Shown: positions 46,229 to 59,103 of the stretch, in pieces | Layout: each line of letters begins with the position of its first letter | Numbering within the stretch: the first letter of the stretch is position 1 | NCBI RefSeq assembly: GCF_963169125.1 | Contig: NC_084795.1 | Coordinates: 137,493,701-137,557,700, forward strand | Origin: Humulus lupulus | Taxonomy: Eukaryota; Streptophyta; Magnoliopsida; Rosales; Cannabaceae | Length of the DNA: 64,000 bases | Direction of reading: 5' to 3' | Notes under the pieces: model-generated | The model's input: only the letters and a program-made list of their open reading frames with translations | Databases searched by the model: none | What the model was told of the DNA's origin: nothing | Translations under genes and position numbers: made by a program

Positions 46229-48530
46229 ATGAACCAATCTTTGTCATCTACGAAGATAGTGAATACCAGACACACTGTGTTCGATCCCGCTCAACAGCAA
46301 CAACAACAAGACAATGGAGAGTCATTGCAAGACCAGCAACTTCCTCAAGACCAACCGGAGGATGTACCTTATAACAGGCCCTTACCTGATGACTCCCAGC
46401 ACTTCGAAGAAGGGGTGAATACGACGAAGAGTATTACGAAGAAGATGGAGAGGGGTATGAAGACCATGAGGCTGAAAATCCCATCAACCTAGACGAGGAT
46501 GATGTGGAACCTAAGCTCGAGGACCCGGAGATGGTTCTTTTAAGACGGCAGGTCCTCGATCAAAAGGCAAAGATGGTGAAAAACCAAGAGATCACTCACC
46601 AGATGCAAGAATCCCTCCTGGCTCTTCAAGCATTTATTGCTTCTCATGGCTTTACAACTGATCCCACAACAGTTCCTCCCCCAGGGACTCAGCTAGTTAT
46701 CCCACCTACAGGGACTGGCTCTCCCAACCATGCGACCCCCATTTTTCCTCCGAGACGATCCAATCATCCTGGATTCAATCCTTCTAACCCCATTCAAGAC
46801 AAAAGGAAAGCCAAAGCAACTAATCCCATAGAAAAAAACAAACCCCCAAAAGAAGACTCCTCTAGCTCCTCCCGCTCCAAAGGCTAAGGTGGACCCTAGG
46901 AAAGAACGGGTGAATATTTTCCTAGGACGGAATCACCCGAACAATCCGCAGGGGAAACTCCCGCAGGGTACCAGGCCTCGGAATGCTCTAGGGCATGACG
47001 CTCAAGGAAGACGTTTTTATCCCATTGCTTCTGTGAACAAGGATCATGGAGGGCATAAGCACAGGGAGGAGCTAGAAGCCGTTAGTTCAGGAGATGAAAC
47101 ATCCCACGTAGATTTACGAGATGGCATCAACGCTTGAAAGAAGTAGGCTCATAAATAGAAGATTTGCCCTCGGGGAGGCCTTTTGAGGAATAACCTTAAT
47201 GACAGGAGAAACAAGAAAGTTCCCATCGATGATAGAATGGTCAGGAAATTCATGGAATAGCTGGCCAATCTCAAAAAGGTCACGGACCACCTAGTCCGTA
47301 AACAAGAAGACGAAGGTTTCTATTCAGAAGACGCGGAAAAGGAACCATGTGCAAAACACATCCTTGACGTCGTATTACCCAAGGGGTTCAAGATTTTGGA
47401 TATATTCGTCTACACCAGGAACACTGACCCTAGAGACCATATATCCCGCTATAATCGCCTGATGATTGTAGCCCATGTCTGCGACAACAGCAAATGTCTG
47501 TGTTTTTCAATCACCTTGGCTGGATCTGCTGAAGAATGGTGGAAAAGGCTCAAGACAGGATCAATCCAGTCTTGGTTTGGTTTGCAATCAACCTTTCGTA
47601 AGTAATTCATGGCCACCAAGAAAATCAACCTGGAGGTCAGTGCACTGGCCAACATCAAGCAACGTCCCATTGAGACCCTTAGGGCTTACATCCAATGCTT
47701 CACAGAGGAAGCTTCAAAGACTAAGATGGATGATGGGCAACATCTAGTAGCCCTCCAAGTCGGTATCAGAACTGTATCCCCTCTCTGGGATGACATGCAA
47801 CGCCATAAGACAGACACCCTAGAAGAGTTTATAAGAAAAGTTCGAGGCTTCATCAACTGGGAAAAAGCTCGAATCCAAGCTTTTGGATGGCCTCCAGAAC
47901 CACAGGCGACAACACAGACCATTCCTTGATACGAGATGCAATACTCGATAAACACTTATCTGGCACCACCAACAATGTCCGGACCTGCTAGAACTCCCGG
48001 GATGCAGTTCATGACCCCGACTGTTTATGCGTCTGCTTCATCAGGATATGCTCCAATGTCTACAACCTCTTTTCTGGATAAGGAGTGGCACCAACAGGAT
48101 ATAGTGTCGCTCCCAAAGAAATTCAACCATCCCAGACGGAATCAGCAAAATTGAACGTAAATCATTCCCAGGGAAAACATTCCAACAAGAACCAAAGCTG
48201 AACTAAGTCCGCAAAGAAGGGAAAGAGGGGGTACGAGCCCCAATTCACAGAATACACAAACTTGGTTGATACCCAGGAAAATATCTACCTCACAACAAGC
48301 AACGTAGTTCATTACCAGAAACCAAGCCCCATGTTTAAAGAGGGAAAGAACCCGAGGGACGCGAGTAAAAGATGTGCCTATCACAAGGACATCGACCATA
48401 CAACTAAAGAATGTCGCCAGCTGAAGGATGAGATTGAGAATCTAATCAAGTTGGGGCATCTCCACCAATGGGTCGGGATGGTAGCTGGAGTTCCGGGACA
48501 GCCTATAGCTCTCGGACAACCTCTTGTCTA
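46229..48530 (+). pseudogene. gag: gag of T2
   Basis: Starts at ATG 46229 (MNQSLSSTK). A Gln-rich N-terminus is followed after a shift near 46411 by an acidic segment and VLLRRQVLDQKAKM. A Pro/Ser-rich part (to 46887) and a charged part (46889-47137) follow in other frames. The Gag core is at about 47260-47930 (DIFVYTRNTDPRDHISRYN, LAGSAEEWWKRL, FMATKKINLEVSALANIKQ, ETLRAYIQCFTEEA), with a TAA at 47603-47605 (CAA in relatives). The last domain (48262-48531) holds CAYHKDIDHTTKECRQLKDEI, the knuckle-like motif typical of Tat Gag. At least three frameshifts and several stops. Confidence 0.85.
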
Positions 48531-48599
48531 GGGAGCAACAGGATAGTTTAGACCTCCTCAACAAGGATGTGCTTCAGGACTGGGAGCACATGCCCCTCA

Positions 48600-49750
48600 G
48601 GGGGGCCCAATAGTGCAACCACCTGGAGGCCCTATGGCTCCTGGACCCAGAATGTCGTATCCACCCGAAAGTGTGCCACCTCGAGTGGATGGCCACGTAG
48701 CCACCATATTTGGAGGCTTGCGTCTGGGAAGACCATCCCAGAATGACCAAAAGAGATTCTCAGTGAGCTTGACCACGAAGACGAGGTGTGCACGTTAGTT
48801 CAGACTCCGGTCCAGTGCCCGAAGCTAATGAATCTTCTAATAACATTCACGGAGGAAGATGCCCAGAATGTCCATTTCCCGCATCACGATCCCTTGGTCA
48901 TTGACGCCAACAAAAGAGTATCCTGAGTGTTGGTAGAAAATGGAAGTTCCATCAACGTCTTGTTCAAGCCAGCCTTTACTGCAATCGACTTAATAAAGGC
49001 AGACCTAGCCTCGTGTTCTACACAAATATATAGCCTCAGTGGACTCATTGCTCCCGATGAGCAAAATACAGCTCCTAGTTACATTGGGAAATGATGCTCA
49101 AAGCACGTTCAAGTACTGCACATTCGTGGTGGTGGATTGTCCCACTTCATATAATGTGATTTTTGGGCGTCCCACTCTGGTCAATTTTGGTGCCATTACC
49201 ATCATCTGCCACCTATGCTTGAAGTTCCAGTGTGATAACAGCAGAGTGGGGATAGTACAGGGAGATCAGAAGAGCACCTGAAAGTGTTATCACGTGTCTT
49301 CCAGACCAATCTTCATGGTCCGCGAAGAGCCCCTGGAAGAGGAGGACATCGCTCCAGTTCCATAACCACAACCAGCATTGGGGGTGGTCCGGGAAGACGA
49401 CGAATTGGATCCCCAAAAAGAGGAAGATATGGCATTAAAACCAATGGAGGAGACAGAAGAGGTGTGCATCAGTGACACTGATCCAACCAGAGTAATCCGA
49501 GTAGGAAGAAATTTGAATCCGGAGGTCAGGGCTGCCATAGTCACCGAGTAAAAGAAAATTAGGACGTCCTGGCCTGGTCCCATGTGGATATGACTAGGAT
49601 TGACTGTAACATTATATGTCACACCCTGAACATTGATGAAAATGCAACTCCATTCTGGCAGAAGTGCATGCCATTGGGCACGGAACGAGCAGAGGCCCTC
49701 AAATTAGAAATTGAAAGTTATCCTTGATCAACTTCATCAGGGAAGCACTA
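48600..49750 (+). pseudogene. pol: Protease and RT start of T2
   Basis: Protease region: HHDPLVIDA near 48887, the active-site block VLVENGSSINVLF near 48930 (Glu where relatives have the catalytic Asp), and YCTFVVVDCPTSYNVIFGRPTL (49117-49185). Then ISDTDPTRVIRVGRNLNP near 49470, a spacer with several stops, and the first RT residues (LINFIREAL, frame-shifted) ending at 49750. RT resumes at 56198 without loss after the insertion is removed. Confidence 0.8.
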
Positions 49751-51225
49751 TGTCGCGTAAAATAAAGCTAAGTGCAAGTGTACACTGTCAACAACAATTA
49801 ATATAGTAGCAAGTACCAAATATCGTCTCCACAAGGACTATTTTTATGCTTTTACATGTGCAAATAAATACTAGCAAAATGATTCAAAAGTACAAAAATA
49901 AAATTGATGGTAACTAAACTAGGCAAAGAGAACTAATTAAATGCATAAAAATAAAATAAAATAAAAACCAACTAGAAGAATAATAACACGAAGTTCCAAA
50001 TATGAGATGTTAAGCTAGAACAATTTTCCCCCTAATATGCAAAATACTTACAGTAATGCTGGATCAATCCTGCAGCAACAGAGCGTTTATTAGTCAAGAA
50101 TTCCAATTAATTTCATAGGCTTCCGTCGAAGTCACTATGGTTTCAATCCTTTAATTAAATCACATATGTCTATGCTAATTTAATTTCAAGACTACAATTA
50201 TCGTATCAATTCTCTAAGACTATGCATGGTAATAATATATGTCTATATCACTACAATATTTAAATAGAAGAATTCAAGTAATGCACCATTCAAATTGTGT
50301 GTCAATTAATTTTAACCTTTTCAGAATTGAAAATTAACTCAATTATTTACTAAAGGTGATCAGTCAATAGAAAATATTAAACAAGATAAATATTTCAATG
50401 AATAAACCTTATATTGCATTAGCATTAATATAAAAGTGTCAAGACAATCACATATTAGGGTTCCAATTATCCTAGCTAATTAGAGTTTAGCCCATAATCA
50501 TAATCTCAAAAACACCCAAATAATAACAATCCATAATCTGAATCTTAGAGTATAAATTAAAAGAAATAGAAATAAGGATGAGAAGTTCAAGCCAAATTGA
50601 TGTCTCAAGTGACTTTGTCTTCTTGCTTTTTTTTCTTCTTTTTCTCCTTCCTCTCTTTTTCCTTTACGTTAATGGCTCTCCAAAATTGGGTCTGAATAAT
50701 TGCCTCAGCTGCTGCCCCCTTTTTCAGGTCTGGTTTGTGTCCCTCCTAAAGGGGAAAGATGACGATGTATATAAAACTTAGGGCATCTCCTTCTTGTCAC
50801 TTGGGCCTTGTCCACTCATCCTTTAATTGAATTTGTCTTTTTATCACCAATGGATACAAGGCAAAATAAAGTCCAATCATCTATTATTTATTTATTATTC
50901 AGCCCAATTAAAATAATTCCCAAAGTGAGCTGGAGAAATAAATAGTAGCTTCCAACATGGGTCATCCAAATAAATTAGCTGGCAGAACACGATATTGCTG
51001 CAATGCTGTAGCATTCCCTCCGGCTGAGACCATTTAAAACTTCAATTTCTTTCCAAATGTCCAAAATTCTACCAACTATCTGCCAAGGCAAAATTTCACA
51101 ATTTAGGGTATAATTTCCAGTATTATACTAATATTTAATATTATCTTATTATATTTAATATTTGACAAAACTAAAATAAAGACACTACAAAAAGTTTGAG
51201 GTTGAGTGATGGTTTGTTCTCTCCC

Positions 51226-52623
51226 ATGGCGAAGAAGAAGAAGCTAATACGTAAGCCAGTTCTTTGGGTAGGAGAGCAAGATCTACAGCTGAGTTCGGAA
51301 GAGAAGACTCCAATTCATGCTTTGGACAACGATCGGGTGCCTGAAGGCCAAGAGATTGCTGTAACAGGTGAAGAAGAAGAGACCAGTGTTGCGGATTTGA
51401 GTAGCCAAATTGAAGAGGTCTATGGGTCGGGAGAAAAAGGAACCCAGGTTTCTACCACTGTAGGGAATGGAATTGGTGCTTCGACTTCTACGATGGCTTC
51501 ATGGGCAGACAAGGTGGATGAAGGAGACTTTCAAGCTTCAGCTCAGAGACAGTGGCAAAATTTCACGGCAAGTAAATTTTCCTTTTCAGACCAAAAGCTT
51601 GAATTCACTGAATTGTTATACAGGGAGGGACGGAAATTTGCTAGACTTGATGTTGAGGAGGTAAAAATACAATCCGCAAATTGGAGCTCGGCAGTCATTT
51701 GCATGGTGCTAGGTGCTAAACCCCCAATGGCTGTATTTGAAGGGTTCATAAAAAGGGTTTGGGGTCATCTAGGGATAGCTCAGATAGCAAGAATGACTAT
51801 GGGTTTGACTATGGTCAATTTCAATGATGATGCAACAAGGGATCATGTTCTAGAAAATGGCATTCTTCAATTTGATAGGAAACCTGTAATTGTTCGGCCA
51901 TGGATGACAGATTTGAGTGCTATTTGACTTGTGCGATCTGTTCCTCTTTGGATTCATCTACAAGACTTGGGGCTTCAGTATTGGGGTAGTAAATGTCTTA
52001 GTTCCCTAGTGAGTACAATTGGCAAGCCAATAATGGTGGAAAAATTCACAAGGGAGCGTTCACGTATTTAGTATGCTAGAATTCTAGTAGAAATGGAAGT
52101 TACTGATAACCCCCCTAAAAGTATACAATATATCAATGAGCATGGCCAAATCATGGAGCAGGGGGTTGAGTATGAATGGTTACCGATTAAGTGTAAGACT
52201 TGTGCTAGTTTTGGTCACTCAATGAGAGACTGTAGGAAGGACAAGAATACTCAATGGGTTGTGAAGGAGCCTACAACTAATACAGAGAAAAAGGATCAGA
52301 GAACTGAAGGACTTCAGGATGTAGAGCTGGAGAAGCTTGCGACTCAGGCTAGTTCAGACGATGGCAAGGTTCAGGTCATCCCAGTCGAGACTGTACAGCC
52401 TAATAGTGAGGAATCAGCTGCTAGAGATAAAGGTAATCAGGCAAGCCAACCTTGGCTTACTCCGAAAAGAGCTGCTGTTCCAGCCAAGGAAGGACAAAGG
52501 TCAGAAATTACTGCCAAAAACTCAGGTCAAAAGATCAAGAAATCAAACAAGTTTGTGGTGCTACAAGAGCCAATGGTGAGTGGTAAAGAAGGTAATACTA
52601 ATTCTGTTTCCTCAAATGGATAA
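51226..52623 (+). pseudogene. LINE ORF1, nucleic-acid-binding protein with CCHC zinc finger
   Basis: The ATG at 51226 (CCCATGG context, MAKKKKLIRKPV) is preferred over an in-frame ATG at 51196. An acidic N-terminal part is followed by a DUF4283-like domain (about residues 120-235; ELLYREGRKFARL, SSAVICMVLGAKPP, VIVRPW) and a CCHC knuckle CKTCASFGHSMRDC near 52195-52235. The C-terminus is Lys/Glu/Gln-rich. Two in-frame stops, TGA at 51925-51927 and TAG at 52069-52071; otherwise the frame is intact over 465 codons. ORF1 proteins coat LINE RNA in the cytoplasm. Confidence 0.88.
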
Positions 52624-55600
52624 CTGTAATATTTTGAGTTGGAATGTCAGAGGGATTAATGGTTCTAATAAACATAGCCCTGTTAGTGACCTTTGTAGTA
52701 GAAATAAAATAGGAGTTGGTGGTCTTTTAGAGACTAAAATGAAGGGAAACAAAATAAGTAGGTTCATGGAACATCAGTTTCTGAATTGGGATTTTCACAC
52801 AAGTTCAGTTATTGAAGGCTGACTGTTGATAGTTTGGAGAAAGTTATTTGTTAAAGTCAATATTATAGAGGAATCTAATCAATTTGTTCATTGTTTGGTG
52901 AAGATGGCCGGTGTTCAGCAAGATTTTGGTGTCACTTTTGTATATGGTTTTAATTCGATTGAAGGTAGGAGAAATCTCTGGGAAGGGTTGCAAAGGCCTG
53001 CTCTTATGAACAAAGCTTGGTTAGTTATAGGGGACTTTAATGCCCCTTTTTCAGGCAAAGACAGATCAGGTGGTAAGCCTATTTCAGACTTAGAATTGGT
53101 TGATTCCATTCGGTGGCTTGCGGGTGCTCATGTTGAGCCTTTAAAAAGTGTTGGTTCGTATTTTACTTGGACTAATAACCAAAATGGTGCAGCTAGAATT
53201 TACTCTAAAATAGACCATGTTCTTGTGAATGAGAAATGGATTGATTTGTTTCCTCAGTCCACTGCAGTGTTTAGTTGGGAAACCATTTCAGATCACTGTT
53301 CCTGTCTAGTAAGAACTCAACCTTTAGAGAAGATGGGGTTAAAGCTTTTTCGGTTCTATAACTCTTGGACAGAGCACCATGAATTTTGTGATCTGGTTTT
53401 ATATAGCTGGAGGTCACCGCTTAGAGCCACAAGTATCAAAGCAATATTTCTTAAGCTGCTGAGACTTAAACACTGTTTGAAAACTTTTAACAGGGACAGA
53501 ATTGATGATCTGAAGGTTAACTATTATAAGGCTAAAGAGACATACCAAGAAGCTCAATTGCAAGCCCAAGCTTACCCTCATGTATTTAGTTATCAGGAAG
53601 ATGAGAGGATAGCAGTTGAAGCCTTCTCGGTTCAGGAAAGGCTTTATCATAGTTTTTCAATCCAGAGGAGCAAGATAACATGGCTGAGATAGGGAGATAT
53701 GAACACTTCATTATTTTATGCTTTTTTAAAGAAGCGTAAAGCTGAAAAATGGTATTGTCTCTTTCATCACAGAAGAAGGAAAGTTAGTTGATAAATTCTC
53801 AGAAGTTGTTTCTCATTTTGTGGGTCATTTCAGATGCTTTTTAGGTAGTCCTAGCTCGGCTACAGGCAGATTAAAAATCCAGAATGTTGAGATGGGTCCT
53901 AAGCTTTCTGTTGAGCAGCAAGTGAATCTTCTGAAACCTTTTTCAAAGAAGGAGATTCGGGATTCTTTGTTTGGCATTCCTATTACCAAATCTCCAGGAC
54001 CTAATGGATTTGGTTCAAGCTTTTTTAAAGCTATTTTGGCATGATATAGGGGATGAGGTCTGTGCTGCAATAACTCAGTGTTTTGAAACAGGTCATTTCC
54101 CATCTGAGCTTCATGAAATAACCTTGTCTCTGATTCCTAAGGTAGCTAACCCCTCCTGGGCTGTTGACTATAGACCCATAGCCTGCTGCTCTACATTGTT
54201 CAAGTGTATGGCTAAATTGATTTGTAAGAGACTGGCTTTAGTTCTCCCTGATCTTGTACAGCCAAATCAGGGAGCGTTTGTTAAAGGTCGCTCAATAGCC
54301 CATAATATAATGATTTTTCAAGATCTCATCAAAAACTATGGGAGGACTTCTACTTCATCTAGATGTGCTATCAAGATTGATCTAAGTAAGGCCTATGACA
54401 CAGTAGACTGGGAGTTTCTTGATGACCTGTTAAAAGCTCTAAGATTTCCTATGAAATTCATAGGATGGGTTATGTCATGTGTTCGAAATACATCCTATTC
54501 TCTACTGATGAATGGAAGAATTCAAGGCAATTTTAAAGGTGAAAAAGGGCTGAGACAAGGTGATCCCATGTCACCTCTGTTGTTTGTTCTTATAATGGAA
54601 TATTTGACAAGAAGTTTACAACTAGCAGCGCTTAAATCCCCTTTTAGATATCACCCTATGTGTAAAAGTCTCAAGCTTATTAATCTGTGCTTTGCAGATG
54701 ATTTGCTTTTATTCTGTAAAGGTTCTATCTCAGCTATAAGAAGTGTCAAGGAGGTTCTTGATGAATTTGTTGCTGCTACTGGGCTTTCAATCAACTCTGG
54801 TAAATCTCATATTTTTTTTGGTGGAGTCACTAGCAATGACAGAACTCGGATTGCCCAAGAAATTAATCTGACTAAAGGTACTTTTCCTCTTAAGTACCTT
54901 GGGGTTCCCATGAGGCCTACCAAATGGAGACATGAATATTGTGAGGTAATTATTCAGAAATTTCGTTTAAAAATTCAGAACTGGGCGAGTAGACATCTCT
55001 CCTTTGTTGGCCGCATACAACTTATCAATTCTGTTTTGCTTGGGCTTCGAAACTATTGGATGACCATTTTTGTTTTGCCTCAAAGCATTATCAAGGAAAT
55101 TGAAAAACTCTGTAGGAGTTTTCTGTGGGGCACATCTGGGTAGAGAAGCAAGATTCACATCCCCTCTTGGCAGAAGGTTTGCCTCCCGAAAGCCTATGGT
55201 GGACTGGGATTCAGAGATGGAGGAAGTTGGAATCGAGCTGTTTTAGCAAAGTATGTATGGGCTATATCTGCTAAACCAGATTTGTTATGGGTTAAATGGA
55301 TCAATTCCATTTATCTGAAAGGAGTCAATATCTGGAATTATGAATTGAAAGCAGATTGTAGCTGGTACTGGAGGAAGCTCTGCCATCTCAAAGATCGTTT
55401 TAACCCTGCTGCTATTCTCTCTGTTGGTGCGCAAGGGAAGTTTCAGTCTTCAAAATTGTATAACATCCTTTTAGACCAGCAAAGGGTTGATTATTATCGG
55501 ACTGTTTGGAGTAAACTAATCCTTCCTAAACACAGATTTATGCTTTGGCTGGTGGTTAACTCTCAGCTATTAACAAGAGATAATCTCAGTAGGCTGCATG

Positions 55601-55995
55601 TTCATATAAATACATTGATCTGTCCGGTTTGTGAGAGATATCCTGAGAGTCATTCTCATCTATTTTTTGACTGCATTCTCTCTAAAGTGGTGGTTAAAAG
55701 TGTCTTTGAATGGCTGGGGTTCGATGCTTGGCCTATTGAATTTAATAGCTGGATGGTGTGGCTGGCTAGAGCTCGGATTGGAGTTTCAGCTGCTATTGTG
55801 AATATGGATTTTGCTGCTGTTATATACAGCATCTGGAGAAATAGAAATAGATGTTTTCATGATGGTTATTCTTTGATTGTTGTGAATCTAGTACAGGAAG
55901 TTAAATACATAACTAAATATAGGCTTTACATAGTGACCAATAGTCAGCTGTCTGTTAAAGACCAAGTGTATATTCGGAACCTTCAATGTAATTAG
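52616..55995 (+). pseudogene. LINE ORF2, endonuclease and reverse transcriptase
   Basis: Starts at ATG 52616 (MDNCNILSWNVRG), overlapping the end of ORF1 by 8 bases. Endonuclease: SWNVRGI, VIGDFNAPFSGKDRSGG (53020-53075), SDHCSCLV near 53290. RT: SPGPNGFGSSFF near 53990, YRPIACCSTLFK, KIDLSKAYDTVDW, GLRQGDPMSPLLF, and the active site CFADDLLLF near 54690. The C-terminal RVT zinc-finger-like domain (WSKLILPKHRFMLWL ... CPVCERYPESHSHLFFDC, 55507-55670) is present. Stops at 52820 (TGA), 53690 (TAG) and 55141 (TAG), and frameshifts near 53745 and 54020. Ends at 55995. Confidence 0.92.
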
Positions 55996-56197
55996 TTGAG
56001 TATCTTGACTGGTTTGTAGTTGGCAGGTGTTCCTGTTTGTTTTCGAGTCTTTGACTCTCAATTGTAATGTTCATTTGTTCAATGAAGTTCATTTTTCTTC
56101 TTGATCAAAAAAAAAATACCCTAAACCACTCTTTCTTGATAAAAATATAAGTTTAAAAGCATAAAAATAACTCTAATTCCTAGAGTTATCACACTAT

Positions 56198-59103
56198 ATC
56201 CCATATGGTTGGCGAACCCGGTGTTGGTGCCAAAGCCAAACGGGACGTGGAGAACTTGTATAGATTTCAGGGACCCCAACAAAGCATGTCCAAAGGATTG
56301 CTTCCCACTGCCCCGAATAGATCAAATGGTGGATGCCACTTCTGGATACGAGTTGCAAAGCTTCATGGATGCCTACTCCAGCTACAACCAAATTTCAATT
56401 CATGTAGCAGACCAGGAACACACCAGCTTCTAGACAGACAAGGGTGTATACTACTACATTGTCATGCCTTTTGGGCTAAAGAATGTCGGAGCCACATATC
56501 AAAGGCTTGTTAACAGAATGTTCCGGGTTCAACTCAAAAAGAATGTGGAAGTCTACATAGATAACATGTTGGTTAAGTCCAAAACATCAGCCCAACATGT
56601 AGACGACCTAGCAAAGGCATTCACCATTATTCAGAAGTACAGGATGAAACTAAATCCCAAAAAGTGCACTTTTGGCGTGGCATCTGGGAAGTTTCTAGTC
56701 TTTATAGTAAACTTGAGAGGAATAGAAACCAACCCAAATAAGATCAGAGCATTGATCGACATGCCATTGCCACGGAAACACAAAGAAGTTCAGAGCTTGA
56801 CGGGAATAGTAGCTGCTTTAAGCTGCTTTGTGTCAAAGTCCACAGACAAGTGCATCCCATTTTTCAACATACTTTTCAGAAACCAGAGGTTCAAATGGAC
56901 AGTCAAGTGTGAAGAGGCTTTCCAAAAATTGAAAGTGCATTGAGCTCAAGCACCAATCTTGTCGAAGACGGTGGATGGGGAACCACTGTACCTATATTTG
57001 GTCGTGTCAGAACATGCCATAAGTGTCACCTTAGTGCGTGAAGAGGGAAAGGTCCAACTACCAGTCTATTACGTAAGCAAAAGGTTGCTGGGCACGGAGT
57101 CCAAATACCCTTTGATCGATAAACTGACATTTTCCTTACTGACCGCTTCCAGGAAGTTAAGACCTTACTTTCAGGCACATGCCATCAAGGTACTAACGAA
57201 CCATCCCCTACAACAAGTATTGCAGAAACCAGAATCAACAGGAAGACTATTGAAGTGGGCCATGGAGTTGAGCCAGTTTGATATCGCCTACATTCCCATA
57301 ATCTCCATCAAGGGACAGGCCCTGGCCGACTTCATCGTAGAATGTACGGGGATCACTCAAGACGAGGATCCAATCGTTCCTGTAGTGCCTATGTGGAAAA
57401 TATTTGTTGACGGAGCCTCCAATGAGAACGAGGTTGGGGCCGGGATTATCCTAATATCGCCCCAAGGTCACCAATTGCAAAGCGCCCAATGTTTCCGGTT
57501 TGAAGCATCAAACAATGAGGCTAAGCACGAGGCCATGCTGGCCGGATTACGCTTGGCTCAAAAAGTGGGGGCAGGGAATATTGAAGTCCATAGTGAATTC
57601 TAGTTGGTGGTAAGACAAATATCAGGAGAATACAAAACAAAGGGGGAGAAGATGGTCGCCTACATGGCACGAACTCGAGAGTTACTTCAACTGTTCAAGA
57701 GATACATTATCTACTATATCCCTAGGGAACATAATGTGTTCATAGACACACTGGCCAAGTTGGCCACGGATGTTGAAGAAGAACTCTCCGAGGTAGTTCC
57801 AATCAACCATCTATCTACACCCAATATTCAAGCCCCCACAATCGTGAATGCCATCTATTACACCACGTTCTGTATGGGGCCTCTCATCTGGTATCTAACC
57901 ACTTAAGAATTGCCCACGGACAGGGCTGCCACAAGAAAGCTCCAATACCAGGCCCCCACATACGTCATAATGGATGGGAAGCTCTATCGCATGGGGTTAT
58001 CCATGCCTTATAATTGATGAGTATCTGGGACCAAAATGAGTGCAATCATGCATGAAGTGCATGAAGGCTTTTGCGGAGATCACACAGCCAAACTCATCTT
58101 GTCCAAAAAGATCCTAAGGCAAGGATTTTTCCCAACAATGAAGAAAGATTGTGTAGATTACGTTTGCAAATGTGAGCAATGCCAAAGGTACGCAAAGATC
58201 ATGTGAGCTTCTCCCACGGAGATAACCTTGATGACAAGTCCCTGGAATTTTGTTGTTTGGGGAATTGATTTGGTAGGATCCCTCCCGACCGGGAAGTGCG
58301 AATTAAAATATGGCATAGTATATGTTGAATATTACACTAAGAAGGTCGAGGCGGAACCAATGAACACCATCACCTCCGAAAAATACTTGGACTTTGTCAT
58401 CAACAATATTGTGTGTCGATACGGGCTCCCCCACAAAATCGTGTCCGACAACGGGAAGCAGTTTGATAGCATCCCCTTCACCGACTTCTATGAAAGACAT
58501 GGAATCGTCAAAAGTTTCTCCGCATTCGCAAGGCCTCAAGAAAATAGGCAAACGGAGGCCATGAACAAGATTTTAAAGCGGACACTGAAGAAAAAGCTAC
58601 AAGCCTGCAAGAGCAAGTGGCCGGAAGAGTTGCCCGGCGTCCTATGGGCATGTCGGACCACGGAAAGAACTTTGACCAAACATACTCCCTACTCAATGGT
58701 TTATGGATGCGAAGTAGTCATCCCAGTAGAAACTACAGCCCCATCCCACAGACAAGACACATACGATCATGTCTGGAATCATGCCTTGCTCCAGGAATCC
58801 CTAAATCTCATAGAAGAGATCTAGGAAGAATCACAAGTGCAACTAAAGATGTACGGGGAAAGATCGCAATGCACTTTAATTCCAAAGTTAAGAGTCGAAG
58901 GTTCGGGATTGGTTATCTGGTCCTAAGAAGAGTTTTCCTCGCATCTCAAGATCCGGGAATGGGGGTTCTAGGACCTTACTAGGAAGGATCGTATGAGATC
59001 CAAAATGAAGTATGTCTGGGAACATATTGCCTAAAGCGGCTAGACGGAACAGAGGTCCCAAGGGCCTGGAACACTGAACACCTCCGCCAGTACTACCAAT
59101 AGT
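56198..59103 (+). pseudogene. pol: RT, two RNase H domains and integrase of T2
   Basis: One frame runs from 56198 to about 58824 with point stops only (56431, 56941, 57601, 57904, near 58015 and 58204). RT: KPNGTWRTCIDFRD, PLPRIDQMVD, MPFGLKN and VYIDNMLVKS at 56551-56580, where the second catalytic Asp is Asn. First RNase H: LYLYLVVSEHAIS, LLTASRKLRPYF. Second, archaeal-type RNase H: MWKIFVDGASNENEVGAGI near 57395, NNEAKHEAMLAGLRLA, stop at 57601. Integrase: zinc site (HEVHEGFCGDHT, CEQCQ), core with GIDLVG, VSDNGKQFD and the Glu of RQTEAMNK. The end is shifted after 58824; QYYQ stop at 59101-59103. Confidence 0.92.

Larger units (their letters stand above)
51190..56116 (+). mobile_element. 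L1-type LINE retrotransposon
   Basis: Plus strand, inserted in the solo LTR 49751-56191. Two overlapping frames (ORF1 51226-52623, ORF2 52616-55995), a short 3' UTR and a 10-base A tail at 56107-56116. The 5' edge is not exact: I see no convincing target duplication on the two sides, so 51190 is an estimate from the start of the GC-richer sequence before ORF1. Nearly full length but inactive. Confidence 0.85.
49751..56191 (-). mobile_element. Solo LTR (Athila/Tat-like) inserted in RT of T2, carrying a LINE
   Basis: Plus-strand ends TGTCGCGTAAAA and AGTTATCA, flanked by perfect duplications CACTA at 49746-49750 and 56192-56196. Without the LINE it is about 1.5 kb. On the minus strand it ends with a CTTGTGGAGACGATA...CTTGCAC segment, of a kind I associate with the region next to the primer site in large plant Ty3/gypsy elements, so I call it an LTR in minus orientation. 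No coding capacity of its own; the frame at 50578-50781 has no recognisable domain. Confidence 0.7.

Noticed and set aside
49752..56191. A DNA transposon with a 6-bp CACTAT duplication
   Set aside because: No terminal inverted repeats. Taking TG...CA ends gives a clean 5-bp duplication, CACTA, as for an LTR.
56198..59103. An endogenous pararetrovirus
   Set aside because: A full integrase with zinc and core domains follows RNase H, and LTR-type sequence precedes gag; this is a Ty3/gypsy element.
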